Below, piece by piece: positions 1 through 7,202 of a stretch of DNA of 34,044 nucleotides; position 1 is the stretch's first letter, and every line of letters starts with the position of its first letter. This DNA is from a bacterium (GTDB taxonomy: Bacteria > Acidobacteriota > Polarisedimenticolia > Polarisedimenticolales > Polarisedimenticolaceae). The notes below the pieces were generated by a model. That model was not told the origin of the DNA. It searched no databases and saw only the letters and a list, made by a program, of their open reading frames with translations. The stretch spans positions 1 through 34,044 of the forward strand of contig JAAELQ010000009.1 of assembly GCA_024226515.1 (NCBI GenBank), in the 5' to 3' direction. Position numbers and translations under genes: made by a program.

Positions 1-1
1 C

Positions 2-166
2 GGGCTCAGGCTTCGTTGCTCGTCGTCGACGATGCGTCGGCATCTACTTCCTCCTCGCGCCTCGCCTGCGCACCGCAAGACCCTGGCGCGCGACCCATCG
101 GAGTTTTTCAACGGGCTGCTAGCCCCCTGGCCGTACGGGTCTTATCATGCCCAGGCGAACTCATGA
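2..166 (+). CDS. Possible 3' end of an upstream gene (partial)
   Basis: A reading frame stays open from the left edge for 54 codons and stops at TGA 164-166. That stop overlaps the ATG of dprE1 (163-165) as ATGA, the same four-base coupling used at many junctions in this window. The C-terminal residues read LLAPWPYGSYHAQANS. No family is recognised from so short a piece. A second frame (stop 120-122) and the dprE1 frame itself are also open here, so the assignment rests mainly on the ATGA overlap. Confidence 0.3.
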   Translation, partial: GLRLRCSSSTMRRHLLPPRASPAHRKTLARDPSEFFNGLLAPWPYGSYHAQANS

Positions 167-1503
167 GCCACTCCCCCACAAGTCAGCCGATCTCGGGCTG
201 GGGACGCTACCCCGTCGTCGAGGGCGTCGAGCGTCTCTCCGAGGATCTGGAGCGCATCACCGAGCGGGCCGCGATGACCCGCGGCCTGGGGCGTTCGTAC
301 GGCGACGCGTCGTTGCCGCCGGCGCCCGGGCGCGCCGTGGCGGGATCACGACTGGCCGACCGCATCCTACGCTTCGACGAGACGACGGGTGTCCTGCGGG
401 CCGAGGCCGGACTGTCCCTGGGTCGGCTCAGCCGGACGTTCCTGCCGCGCGGTTTCGCCAGCCCCGTCTTCCCCGGCACCCAGTTCGTCACGCTGGGCGG
501 CATGGTCGCCTCCGACGTGCACGGCAAGAACCACCACGTCAACGGCTGCTTCGGCGAGCACGTGCGGGCGCTGCGGATGCGCGTGGCCGACGGCCGCGTG
601 ATCGAAGTATCCGCAGATTGCCATTCCGAGCTGTTTCTGGCGACGATCGGCGGGATGGGCCTGACCGGACACATCCTCGAGGTCGAGCTGCAGCTGGAAA
701 AGATCCCCTCGCCGTGGATTCTCTCGCGCCAGGAATCGTGCCGCAATCTGAACGAGCTGATCGAACGCCTCGGCGCGGCAAGCGCCTCGTGGCCCTTCAC
801 GGTGGCCTGGGTCGACTCGCTGCGACGCGGAACGGACATGGGACGCGGCGTCGTCATCTCGGGCCGCTGGGCGCAGCCTGCCGAGGTACCCACTCCCCCA
901 CCGCGATCGCCGCGCAGGCTCGCGGTTCCGTTCGACACCCCGTCCTGGCTGCTCGGCCCGTGGAGCATGCGCTGGTTCAACCGCGCGTACTACCACATCA
1001 ACTCGCGGCGCGGCACGCGCCGCGTGGTGCATCCGGAGAGCTTCTTTCATCCGCTGGATGCGGTCGCCGACTGGAATCGACTGTACGGGCGCGCCGGCTT
1101 CGTTCAGTACCAGTGCGTGATTCCGCGCGAGGCCGACCGTCGCGTGCACCGCTCGTTCTTCGAGTGCCTGACGCGGCTCGGCGGCGCATCGTTCCTGTCG
1201 GTCATCAAGGACTGTGGAGAGACCGGACGCGGAATCCTGTCCTTCCCGATGCCCGGGATCAGCATCGCGCTGGATATTCCGATGCGCGGAGACGCTACGC
1301 GTGAACTGGTCGATCGGCTGAACGAGATCGTGATCGGGGCGCGCGGTCGGATCTACCTCGCCAAGGACGCGTTGACGCGTCCGGAGCACTTCCGCGCGAT
1401 GGACCCGCGACTCGACGCATGGAACGCGGTGCGCCGCACCTGGGACCCCGACGGACGGATCGCGACGGCGCTCTCGGTGCGCATGTTCGGGGACCGCGCG
1501 TGA
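163..1503 (+). CDS. dprE1: DprE1-like decaprenylphosphoryl-beta-D-ribose 2'-oxidase
   Basis: FAD-dependent oxidase of the DprE1 family. It oxidises the 2'-OH of polyprenyl-phosphoryl-D-ribose to the 2-keto intermediate that DprE2 then reduces to the D-arabinose epimer. The 446-residue protein has the FAD_binding_4 N-terminal half, with GLGRSYGDAS near residue 41 and the VHGKNHH motif with H120, matching the FAD-contacting His132 region of the mycobacterial enzyme. The C-terminal substrate domain carries FFHPLDAVADWNRLYGRAGF (295-313) and IYLAKD with K401, matching Lys418. The start is ATG 163; upstream codons in frame give a non-homologous N-terminus. The stop overlaps the next start as GTGA. 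The residue aligning with mycobacterial Cys387 is A369. The homology is very clear; the exact polyprenyl carrier is not known. Confidence 0.93.
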   Translation: MSHSPTSQPISGWGRYPVVEGVERLSEDLERITERAAMTRGLGRSYGDASLPPAPGRAVAGSRLADRILRFDETTGVLRAEAGLSLGRLSRTFLPRGFASPVFPGTQFVTLGGMVASDVHGKNHHVNGCFGEHVRALRMRVADGRVIEVSADCHSELFLATIGGMGLTGHILEVELQLEKIPSPWILSRQESCRNLNELIERLGAASASWPFTVAWVDSLRRGTDMGRGVVISGRWAQPAEVPTPPPRSPRRLAVPFDTPSWLLGPWSMRWFNRAYYHINSRRGTRRVVHPESFFHPLDAVADWNRLYGRAGFVQYQCVIPREADRRVHRSFFECLTRLGGASFLSVIKDCGETGRGILSFPMPGISIALDIPMRGDATRELVDRLNEIVIGARGRIYLAKDALTRPEHFRAMDPRLDAWNAVRRTWDPDGRIATALSVRMFGDRA

Positions 1504-2237
1504 GGGTCGCTCTGCTGGGAGCCACACGCGGGATGGGGCGCGCACTGGCGCGCCGCATGGCCGCGCGCGGCGATCGGCTGTTCCTGCTCGGGCGGGACGA
1601 GCGCGAGCTCGAGCTGAGCGCCCGCGACCTCGAGCTGCACGGCGCGGAGGGCCCGGTGGGCCGCGCGACGTGCGATCTGGCGCGCGTCGAGACCTTCGCC
1701 CCCGCGCTGGATGCGGCGCAGCGCGAGCTCGGTCGACTGGAGACCGTCGTCGTCAGCGCCGGGGTGTTCGCCGAACAGACGCTGCTCGAGGCCGAGGTCG
1801 AGCGCTGCGTCGAGTTGTTGCAGCTCGACTTCGTCAACACCGTCGCGTTCTGCGAACAGGCGCGCCGACGCCTCGTCTCCGACGGCAACGGCACCCTGTG
1901 CGTCTTCTCGTCCGTCGCCGGCGATCGCGCGCGAAAGCCGGTCGTACTGTACGGCGCCGCGAAGGCCGGCCTGTCGCACTACCTCGAGGGACTGGACCAC
2001 AAGTTCCGCGCCGCGGGCCTGACGACCGTCTGCGTCAAGCCGGGGTTCGTTCGCACCGGCATGACGGCAGGCCTGCCCGAGCCCCCGTTCGCCGGCGATC
2101 CCGACGACGTGGCCCGCACCGTGCTGCGCGCGATCGACCGCGGCAAGCCGGTCGTCTACGCACCGCCGATCTGGCGTTGGATCCTGTTCCTGATCCGGCA
2201 TCTCCCGCGAACGATCATGCGGCGTGTAGGATTCTGA
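1500..2237 (+). CDS. dprE2: DprE2-like decaprenylphosphoryl-2-keto-beta-D-erythro-pentose reductase (SDR)
   Basis: Short-chain dehydrogenase of 245 residues, the expected NAD(P)H-dependent partner of DprE1 that completes ribose-to-arabinose epimerisation on the lipid carrier. The Rossmann motif GATRGMG is at residues 7-13. The catalytic residues are S138, Y151 and K155 (YGAAK). The C-terminus, RWILFLIRHLPRTIMRRVGF, closely resembles the characteristic basic, amphipathic tail of mycobacterial DprE2, which ordinary SDRs lack. The start is GTG 1500, overlapping the dprE1 stop by four bases (GTGA). An ATG at 1419 lies deep inside dprE1 and precedes the Rossmann fold by 27 residues, so it was not chosen. 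The next gene starts 4 bases after this stop, so the three genes form one transcription unit. Confidence 0.92.
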   Translation: MRVALLGATRGMGRALARRMAARGDRLFLLGRDERELELSARDLELHGAEGPVGRATCDLARVETFAPALDAAQRELGRLETVVVSAGVFAEQTLLEAEVERCVELLQLDFVNTVAFCEQARRRLVSDGNGTLCVFSSVAGDRARKPVVLYGAAKAGLSHYLEGLDHKFRAAGLTTVCVKPGFVRTGMTAGLPEPPFAGDPDDVARTVLRAIDRGKPVVYAPPIWRWILFLIRHLPRTIMRRVGF

Positions 2238-2241
2238 CGCG

Positions 2242-3105
2242 ATGGCGACTCCGCTGGACCTGCTGGAACTCGCGCGGCCCAAGCACTGGGCCAAGAACGC
2301 GTTCGTGTTCATGCCCGTGCCGTTCGCGCTGGCCAGTGGGGCGACCTTCCCACCGCTACCGTTCGCGTTGGGCCTGATCGGCTTCTGCCTGGCCAACTCC
2401 GCGGTCTACGCGTTCAACGACGCCCGCGACGTCGAGCAGGACAGGAGACACCCACGCAACCGGACTCGACCGGTCGCCTCCGGCCGCGTCTCGCCCCTCG
2501 CCGCGCAGCTGTTCAGCGCCGTGCTGCTCATCGTCGGCGGCGCGGCCGCCGCCGCCTCGGGCAGCAGGACCGCGCTCGTGATCCTCCTGGCCTACGCCGC
2601 GCTCAACGCGGCGTACAGCCTGGGCGCCAAGCGCGTCGCGCTGCTCGACGTGTTTCTGCTCTCATCCGGCTTCGTTCTGCGCGTCCTGCTCGGCTGCGCC
2701 CTGATCGACGTCGTCCCGTCGAGCTGGTTGCTCCTGTGTTCCTCGGCGCTGGCGCTGTTCCTGGCCTTGACGAAGCGGCGCGCCGACGTGGCGCGCGGGC
2801 TGGGCAGCGACGAGCGGCCGAGCCTCGGGGGCTACAACCAGACATTCCTCGATCAGGCGATGACGTTGACCGCCTGCCTCACGCTGATCGCCTACGCGCT
2901 GTACTCGATGGAAGCGGACGTGTTGATCCCGGGTCGCGAGTTCGCGTCGCTGCCGTTCGTCGTCTTCGGCGTGCTGGACTACCTGCGCGTGGCGCATCTC
3001 GAGGACCGCGGCGGTTCGCCCGTCGACCTCATCCTGTCCTCGCCGACGCTGCTCATCTGCGGCCTGGGCTGGGGCGTGGCGACGCTGTGGAGCGTCCGCC
3101 TGTAG
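2242..3105 (+). CDS. DPPR synthase-like UbiA prenyltransferase (polyprenyl-phosphate phosphoribosyltransferase)
   Basis: Integral-membrane UbiA-superfamily protein of 287 residues with many hydrophobic helices. The first Asp-rich motif is N59-D60-x-x-D63-x-x-x-D67 followed by HPRNRTRPVASG. The second is YSLGAKRVALLD (125-136). The N-terminus ARPKHWAKNAFVFMPV fits the decaprenyl-phosphate phosphoribosyltransferase (Rv3806c) branch rather than 4-hydroxybenzoate prenyltransferases. In that branch the enzyme transfers phosphoribose from PRPP to polyprenyl phosphate. Its position 4 bases after dprE2 supports this: the three proteins supply D-arabinofuranose on a lipid carrier. The phosphatase step between synthase and DprE1 is not encoded in the window. 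Another UbiA substrate is possible but less likely given the neighbours. Confidence 0.88.
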   Translation: MATPLDLLELARPKHWAKNAFVFMPVPFALASGATFPPLPFALGLIGFCLANSAVYAFNDARDVEQDRRHPRNRTRPVASGRVSPLAAQLFSAVLLIVGGAAAAASGSRTALVILLAYAALNAAYSLGAKRVALLDVFLLSSGFVLRVLLGCALIDVVPSSWLLLCSSALALFLALTKRRADVARGLGSDERPSLGGYNQTFLDQAMTLTACLTLIAYALYSMEADVLIPGREFASLPFVVFGVLDYLRVAHLEDRGGSPVDLILSSPTLLICGLGWGVATLWSVRL

Positions 3106-3162
3106 GACTCCGGGGCGCCGAGCCTCGACTCTCTACCTGCCTCTTGCCCGACCCGACCGCGC

Positions 3163-6100
3163 TCAGAACAGCTTCAGGATGATGAGCAGGAACTCGTCGT
3201 TGCCCTCGAGCTCTGAAATATCCGCGGTCAGCGCGCGCCCGTAACTGAAGCTGACGATCGTCTTCCACGGCGCGACGAAGTTGGCGGCGAGACCGACGCC
3301 GGAGAACTCCAGCGTCGGATCGTCCTCGCGCTCGACACGGCCGTAGTCGTAGGTCGCGTCGAGCCGCACGATCTCGAACAGGTTGAACGAGTAGCCGGTG
3401 CGGCCGATCCAGCCGCGGTCGAAACGCACGCCGGAACCGGCGAAGCCGTTCACGCGGTCGTCGCCGAAGAGGCCGAACCCGTAGCGGCTGAATCGATCGA
3501 AGTTCGCGCCGTCGAGGTAGTTCAGCTCGCCGCGGATCTTCTGGAACTTCGGCAGGTACCACTCCTTGAAGCCGGTCGCGCTCCAGCGGAAGAAGTCGTC
3601 CTGCACCGGCTCCGCCGCACCGGGAACGAACACCCCCGTCTCCGGATCGACGCTGCCGAACTCGCCGCTCAGCGTGTCCTGCAGACCGAACGTGTCCCAC
3701 TCCGAGCGCCAGGCCCAGCGGGCGCGCGCCGCGAGGCTGTAACCGCGGCGGCTGAACTCGACCTGGACCCGCGCCGCGGTCTCCAGGTGATCCTCCGGCA
3801 GCAGGTAGGCGAGATTTCGCGCCGGGTCGTCGTCGTTGATCCCGTCGAGCAGATCCTCGGCGTCGTCGTTGTCGAAGTACTGCCGCACCACGAGCGCGCC
3901 CTGCAACGAAACGCGGAAGAACTGGCCCAGCGGCCGCCCCGCCTGGAACGTCACGTTCTGCGACCGAGTGTCGATCCGCTCACCGAGCAGCTCGTCCTCG
4001 CCGTCGTAGATCTTGTCCTCGAACTTGAAACCCAGCAGGGTCGCGTCCACCGTCCCATCGAACTTCGAGCCGAACAGGTCGGGGTCGCTCAACGTGACGA
4101 AGGCCGCCAGGCCGGCAAAGAAGGCGTTGAACTGCAGGCCTCGACCCCACAGGTCCAGATTGATGTAGTTCACCCCGGCCAGCGGTCGCACGCCGTCGGT
4201 CGAGTTGTCCTCGAACGCCCCGCCCCCGGCGAGCCACTGGCTCATCGACGGGTCGTCGTCCACCACGCGCGAGCCGTCGGCGGTCCGATCGAGATAGCGA
4301 AAGCCCTGGTCCGTGTCGCGCAGCATCTTGTTGTCGGATACGTACGCTTCCTGCCGACGCTCCACGAACGCGTCGACCGGCGGATTGATAATGAAGTTCT
4401 CGAACAGCATCTCGCGGCGAACGACGAAGTTCTCCCCGGCCACCTTCCAGCTCTGCTGACCGTCGATCTCGGTCAGCATCCAGAACGGCTCACCGCCCGG
4501 CCCGGCCTGCGGGCGGTGCAGGTCGATCTCCTCGTTGGACACGACGGGCGGCTCCAGGCCGAGCTGGATCACCGAGTTCTTCAACCGGACGAAGCTCTGC
4601 GCGTCGATCCACACGCGCCCGCGGTACAGGCTCGCGGGGGCATCGGGGTCGGCCGGCGAGAACTCGAGGACGTAGGCTTCCCGACCGCCGACGCGGTCGC
4701 GGCCCACGCGCCTGTAGCGATACGTACGGTCCAGCGTCAGGTCGAGCGGCAGCGTCATCACCTTGACCGGCTGGAACAGCGGCAGCTCGGGGAAGTTCTT
4801 CCAGCGCACCGTGCTGCCGTTGATCAGGTAGTCCGTCTCCTCCCACTCGAGATCGCCGCCGCGCTCCCAGAAGTAGTTGCCCTCGATCGAGAGGTCGAAC
4901 GACCCGCTACCCTGGGCCAGCTTGAAGTGATAGTCGACGCGGCCGCGCGCGATCCAGCGCTCGAGCCGGTCGTCCTGCGTCTGCTGCACCTGCTGGTGCC
5001 GCGCGATGATCTCCTCCGCCGTCAGCTCGCGCGACGAGCGCGTCTCGATCTCCTCGGGCGGCAGGTCCACGGCGCCCGAGACGGCGCGCTGGTAACGGAG
5101 CGCCATCGGCCACTCGGCCCGCGCCGCGCGCAGGCGCGCTCGTTCGCGCCCCTCGTTCGCACGCGCGCCGCCCAGTCGCTCGGTCCGCCCGTCGACCGGG
5201 TCGATCGATCTCGCGGCGCGCACGCGCCGCGCCTCGACGACGAGCCAGTCCTCGACCTCGTCGGTCTCCGCGGGTGGAGCGCTGTAGAACACCAGCGACG
5301 AGAAATCCTCCGCGCTGAAGAACCGGCCCAACACCCGCCCCCGGCCGAGCGGCTCTCCCGCCCGGCTCTCGAGCCGCAGGCCCGCCGAGGGGGCGGGCGC
5401 GTAGCCCTTGTCGAACAGCGCGGCCGCACCGTTGACCCAGGCGACGCGTTGCGGCTCGCCGTCGGCCGGCAACAGCGCAGCGTCGGCGCCCGCCGCCAGC
5501 GACTCGACGGCGCGGCCCGCCGCGCCCCACGGCCCGTCCCCGTCGTCCACCACGTAGGCCAGCACGGGCGGGGCCGGCGGAAAGCTCAGGCGTTCGACCA
5601 GCAGTCGGGTCAGCTCGGACACGCCGGCCCGTCCCACCTCGACCGGAAACAGGTCGACGTACGCGGCGACGTCCTCCTGCCACAGGCCACGTTGCCACTC
5701 GAGCTCGCCGGCACCGAGCGCACCCGGCGCGACCAGCAGCTCGGCGCCCTTCGCGTCGGCCTCGGCGCGGGCGGCGAGCGCGGACGTCTTGAACAGAAAC
5801 GCGTAGTCCCGCGCCTCGATCCCCGCGCGGGTGCCGACGCGATCCCACAGCTCGAGCACCGCGAGCCGCCCCGCAAACTCACGCGCAGCGCTGCGCACGA
5901 AGTTCCGCCAGCCGTCGAGCGAGTCGCCGTCGATGACGCTGGGCAACCCCTGCCCGCTTCCGTACAACGGATTCGACCCGCTGACGCACAGGATCACGCG
6001 GTGCGCCCCGGCGGCGGCGTCGACCTTCGCGGCGACGTCGTCCCACGCGTAGGATCCGCGCTCGCGCTCGACGTCGGCCCAGCGCGCATGAACTCGAATC

Positions 6101-6261
6101 CACAAGGTGTGCGAGCCGAGCTCGGGCGGCGGGCCCGCGTCGATCCGGAGGCCCAGCGCCGGAGAGGCGTCCGCCGCGGGCTGCGCACTCACGATCGACG
6201 TCGCGCCGAGCAGCGCGGCGCAGACGAGCGCGACGGTCGCGCGGAGCAAGGCGGCTTTCAT
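3163..6261 (-). CDS. Large envelope protein: glycosidase-like region, LolA-like region and outer-membrane beta-barrel
   Basis: A 1032-residue protein with a signal peptide (MKAALLRATVALVCAALLGATS, cleavage probably after ~26). Residues ~32-290 resemble a TIM-barrel glycoside hydrolase fold (WADVERERGSYAWDDV, LCVSGSNPLYG, LELWDRVG). The usual WNE acid/base motif reads WDR, so catalysis is doubtful. Residues ~435-660 look like a LolA/outer-membrane lipoprotein-sorting region with many beta-strands and YRGRVWIDAQSFVRLKNS. Residues ~690-1032 have alternating aromatic strands ending in LIILKLF, with the C-terminal Phe typical of BAM-inserted barrels. The start is ATG 6261, just downstream of a TTGACA/CAGAAT promoter; an ATG at 6282 would lie inside the -10 box. 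No named family is recognised for the whole protein. It probably sits in the outer membrane. Confidence 0.85.
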   Translation of the reverse strand: MKAALLRATVALVCAALLGATSIVSAQPAADASPALGLRIDAGPPPELGSHTLWIRVHARWADVERERGSYAWDDVAAKVDAAAGAHRVILCVSGSNPLYGSGQGLPSVIDGDSLDGWRNFVRSAAREFAGRLAVLELWDRVGTRAGIEARDYAFLFKTSALAARAEADAKGAELLVAPGALGAGELEWQRGLWQEDVAAYVDLFPVEVGRAGVSELTRLLVERLSFPPAPPVLAYVVDDGDGPWGAAGRAVESLAAGADAALLPADGEPQRVAWVNGAAALFDKGYAPAPSAGLRLESRAGEPLGRGRVLGRFFSAEDFSSLVFYSAPPAETDEVEDWLVVEARRVRAARSIDPVDGRTERLGGARANEGRERARLRAARAEWPMALRYQRAVSGAVDLPPEEIETRSSRELTAEEIIARHQQVQQTQDDRLERWIARGRVDYHFKLAQGSGSFDLSIEGNYFWERGGDLEWEETDYLINGSTVRWKNFPELPLFQPVKVMTLPLDLTLDRTYRYRRVGRDRVGGREAYVLEFSPADPDAPASLYRGRVWIDAQSFVRLKNSVIQLGLEPPVVSNEEIDLHRPQAGPGGEPFWMLTEIDGQQSWKVAGENFVVRREMLFENFIINPPVDAFVERRQEAYVSDNKMLRDTDQGFRYLDRTADGSRVVDDDPSMSQWLAGGGAFEDNSTDGVRPLAGVNYINLDLWGRGLQFNAFFAGLAAFVTLSDPDLFGSKFDGTVDATLLGFKFEDKIYDGEDELLGERIDTRSQNVTFQAGRPLGQFFRVSLQGALVVRQYFDNDDAEDLLDGINDDDPARNLAYLLPEDHLETAARVQVEFSRRGYSLAARARWAWRSEWDTFGLQDTLSGEFGSVDPETGVFVPGAAEPVQDDFFRWSATGFKEWYLPKFQKIRGELNYLDGANFDRFSRYGFGLFGDDRVNGFAGSGVRFDRGWIGRTGYSFNLFEIVRLDATYDYGRVEREDDPTLEFSGVGLAANFVAPWKTIVSFSYGRALTADISELEGNDEFLLIILKLF

Positions 6262-6280
6262 GCGGGTCCCACGGGACGGC

Positions 6281-6309
6281 ATTCTGTGGCACCGACTCCG
6301 GCCTGTCAA
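6281..6309 (-). promoter_or_regulatory. Sigma70-type promoter for the envelope protein gene
   Basis: On the minus strand a perfect -35 TTGACA (6309-6304) is followed after 17 bases by CAGAAT (6286-6281), four of six matches to TATAAT. Transcription would start near 6274, giving a leader of about a dozen bases before ATG 6261. Confidence 0.6.
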
Positions 6310-6320
6310 AGGCGACCGGC

Positions 6321-6329
6321 TGCTATCCT
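6321..6329 (+). promoter_or_regulatory. Extended -10 element for the DUF62 gene
   Basis: TGC followed by TATCCT, an extended -10 form (TGn then the hexamer), with no clear -35. It lies back-to-back with the promoter of the divergent envelope gene. The predicted transcript start (~6336) leaves only about eight bases before ATG 6344. Confidence 0.4.
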
Positions 6330-6343
6330 GATTCGAGGTTCTC

Positions 6344-7156
6344 ATGCCCGATTCACCGATCATCACGCTGACGACGGACTTCGGCGGCAGCGACACGTAC
6401 GTCGCGCAGATGAAGGGAGCGATCGCGCGCGTGGATCCGCGCTTGCGCGTCGTCGATCTGACGCACCAGGCGCCGGCGCACGACGTCCACGCTGCGGGCT
6501 ACCTGCTCGAGACGGGTTACGCGGCGTTTCCGCGGCGGACGGTCCACGTCGTCGTCGTCGACCCCGGCGTGGGCACACCGCGGCGCGCCCTCGCGCTGCG
6601 GAGCGAGCGCTACGACTTCCTCGGCCCCGACAACGGCGTGCTGTCCCGCATCCTCGACCGCGAGCGCGACCTGCGTGTGTACGCCATCGACGAGCGGCGG
6701 TTCGCGACAGGCAGCGTCAGCCGTACGTTCGAGGGCCGCGATCGCTTCGCTCCGGCGGCCGCGTGGCTCGCCGGCGGACTCGACCCGGCCGAGCTGGGAC
6801 CCGCGGTCGATGACTGCATCCGTCTCTCACGCTTCCGACACATCGACTCGAGCGGCGCGCTGACGATCGCTGCGCTGCACGCCGATCGCTTCGGCAACGT
6901 CGTGCTCGACGTCACCGCCGCCGAGCTGGAGGATTGGCTCGGGTGTGCGCCGCGGCGTGACTTCGCCCCTCGCCTGCTCGACTTGGAACTGCCGGTCGAG
7001 CGCTTCGGCGCGACGTTCGCCGACGCGCCGCCCGGAGAGTCGCTGCTGCTGATCAACTCGGCGGGCTATCTCGAGGTCGCGGTGAACCGCGGACGTGCGG
7101 ACGCGCTCGGTTGCCTGCGCCGCGGGCGCCACGTGCGGCTGACGCCGCCCGCCTGA
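6344..7156 (+). CDS. SAM hydrolase, SAM hydroxide adenosyltransferase (DUF62) family
   Basis: A 270-residue protein of the DUF62 / SAM-dependent halogenase superfamily. Most bacterial members split S-adenosylmethionine with water into adenosine and methionine. Recognisable parts are LTTDFGGSDTYVAQMKGAI (residues 9-27), VVVDPGVGTPRRAL with D73 and R80 (seven apart, as in the conserved Asp-Arg-His triad), DFLGPDNGVLS (91-101), GRDRFAPAAAWLA (131-143) and the C-terminal FGN and NSAGYLEVA motifs. The His usually found in the TFHGRD segment is Glu here (E130, TFEGRD). The start ATG 6344 has GAGG five bases upstream. It diverges from the envelope protein gene. Nothing suggests a halogenase cluster, so hydrolysis is the default expectation if the enzyme is active. 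Confidence 0.9.
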   Translation: MPDSPIITLTTDFGGSDTYVAQMKGAIARVDPRLRVVDLTHQAPAHDVHAAGYLLETGYAAFPRRTVHVVVVDPGVGTPRRALALRSERYDFLGPDNGVLSRILDRERDLRVYAIDERRFATGSVSRTFEGRDRFAPAAAWLAGGLDPAELGPAVDDCIRLSRFRHIDSSGALTIAALHADRFGNVVLDVTAAELEDWLGCAPRRDFAPRLLDLELPVERFGATFADAPPGESLLLINSAGYLEVAVNRGRADALGCLRRGRHVRLTPPA

Positions 7157-7162
7157 GCCGCG

Positions 7163-7171
7163 TGCTATAAC
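7163..7171 (+). promoter_or_regulatory. Extended -10 element for the thiolase gene
   Basis: TGC followed by TATAAC directly after the DUF62 stop. No good -35 is visible. Transcription would start near 7178, 25 bases before the thiolase ATG, leaving room for the strong ribosome binding site AGGAGGTG at 7193-7200. Confidence 0.5.
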
Positions 7172-7202
7172 CGAATCTCGTAGTTGATTCGCAGGAGGTG
7201 TC

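Noticed and set aside
3106..3162. Terminator between the DPPR synthase gene and the envelope gene
   Set aside because: No stable hairpin or T-run was found in the 57-base gap.
3787..6813. A 1008-codon open frame on the plus strand opposite the envelope protein gene
   Set aside because: It is the antisense of a protein with a signal peptide, promoter and barrel; the translation is Arg/Ala/Val-rich with no domain and runs into the DUF62 gene. Long antisense frames are expected in GC-rich DNA.
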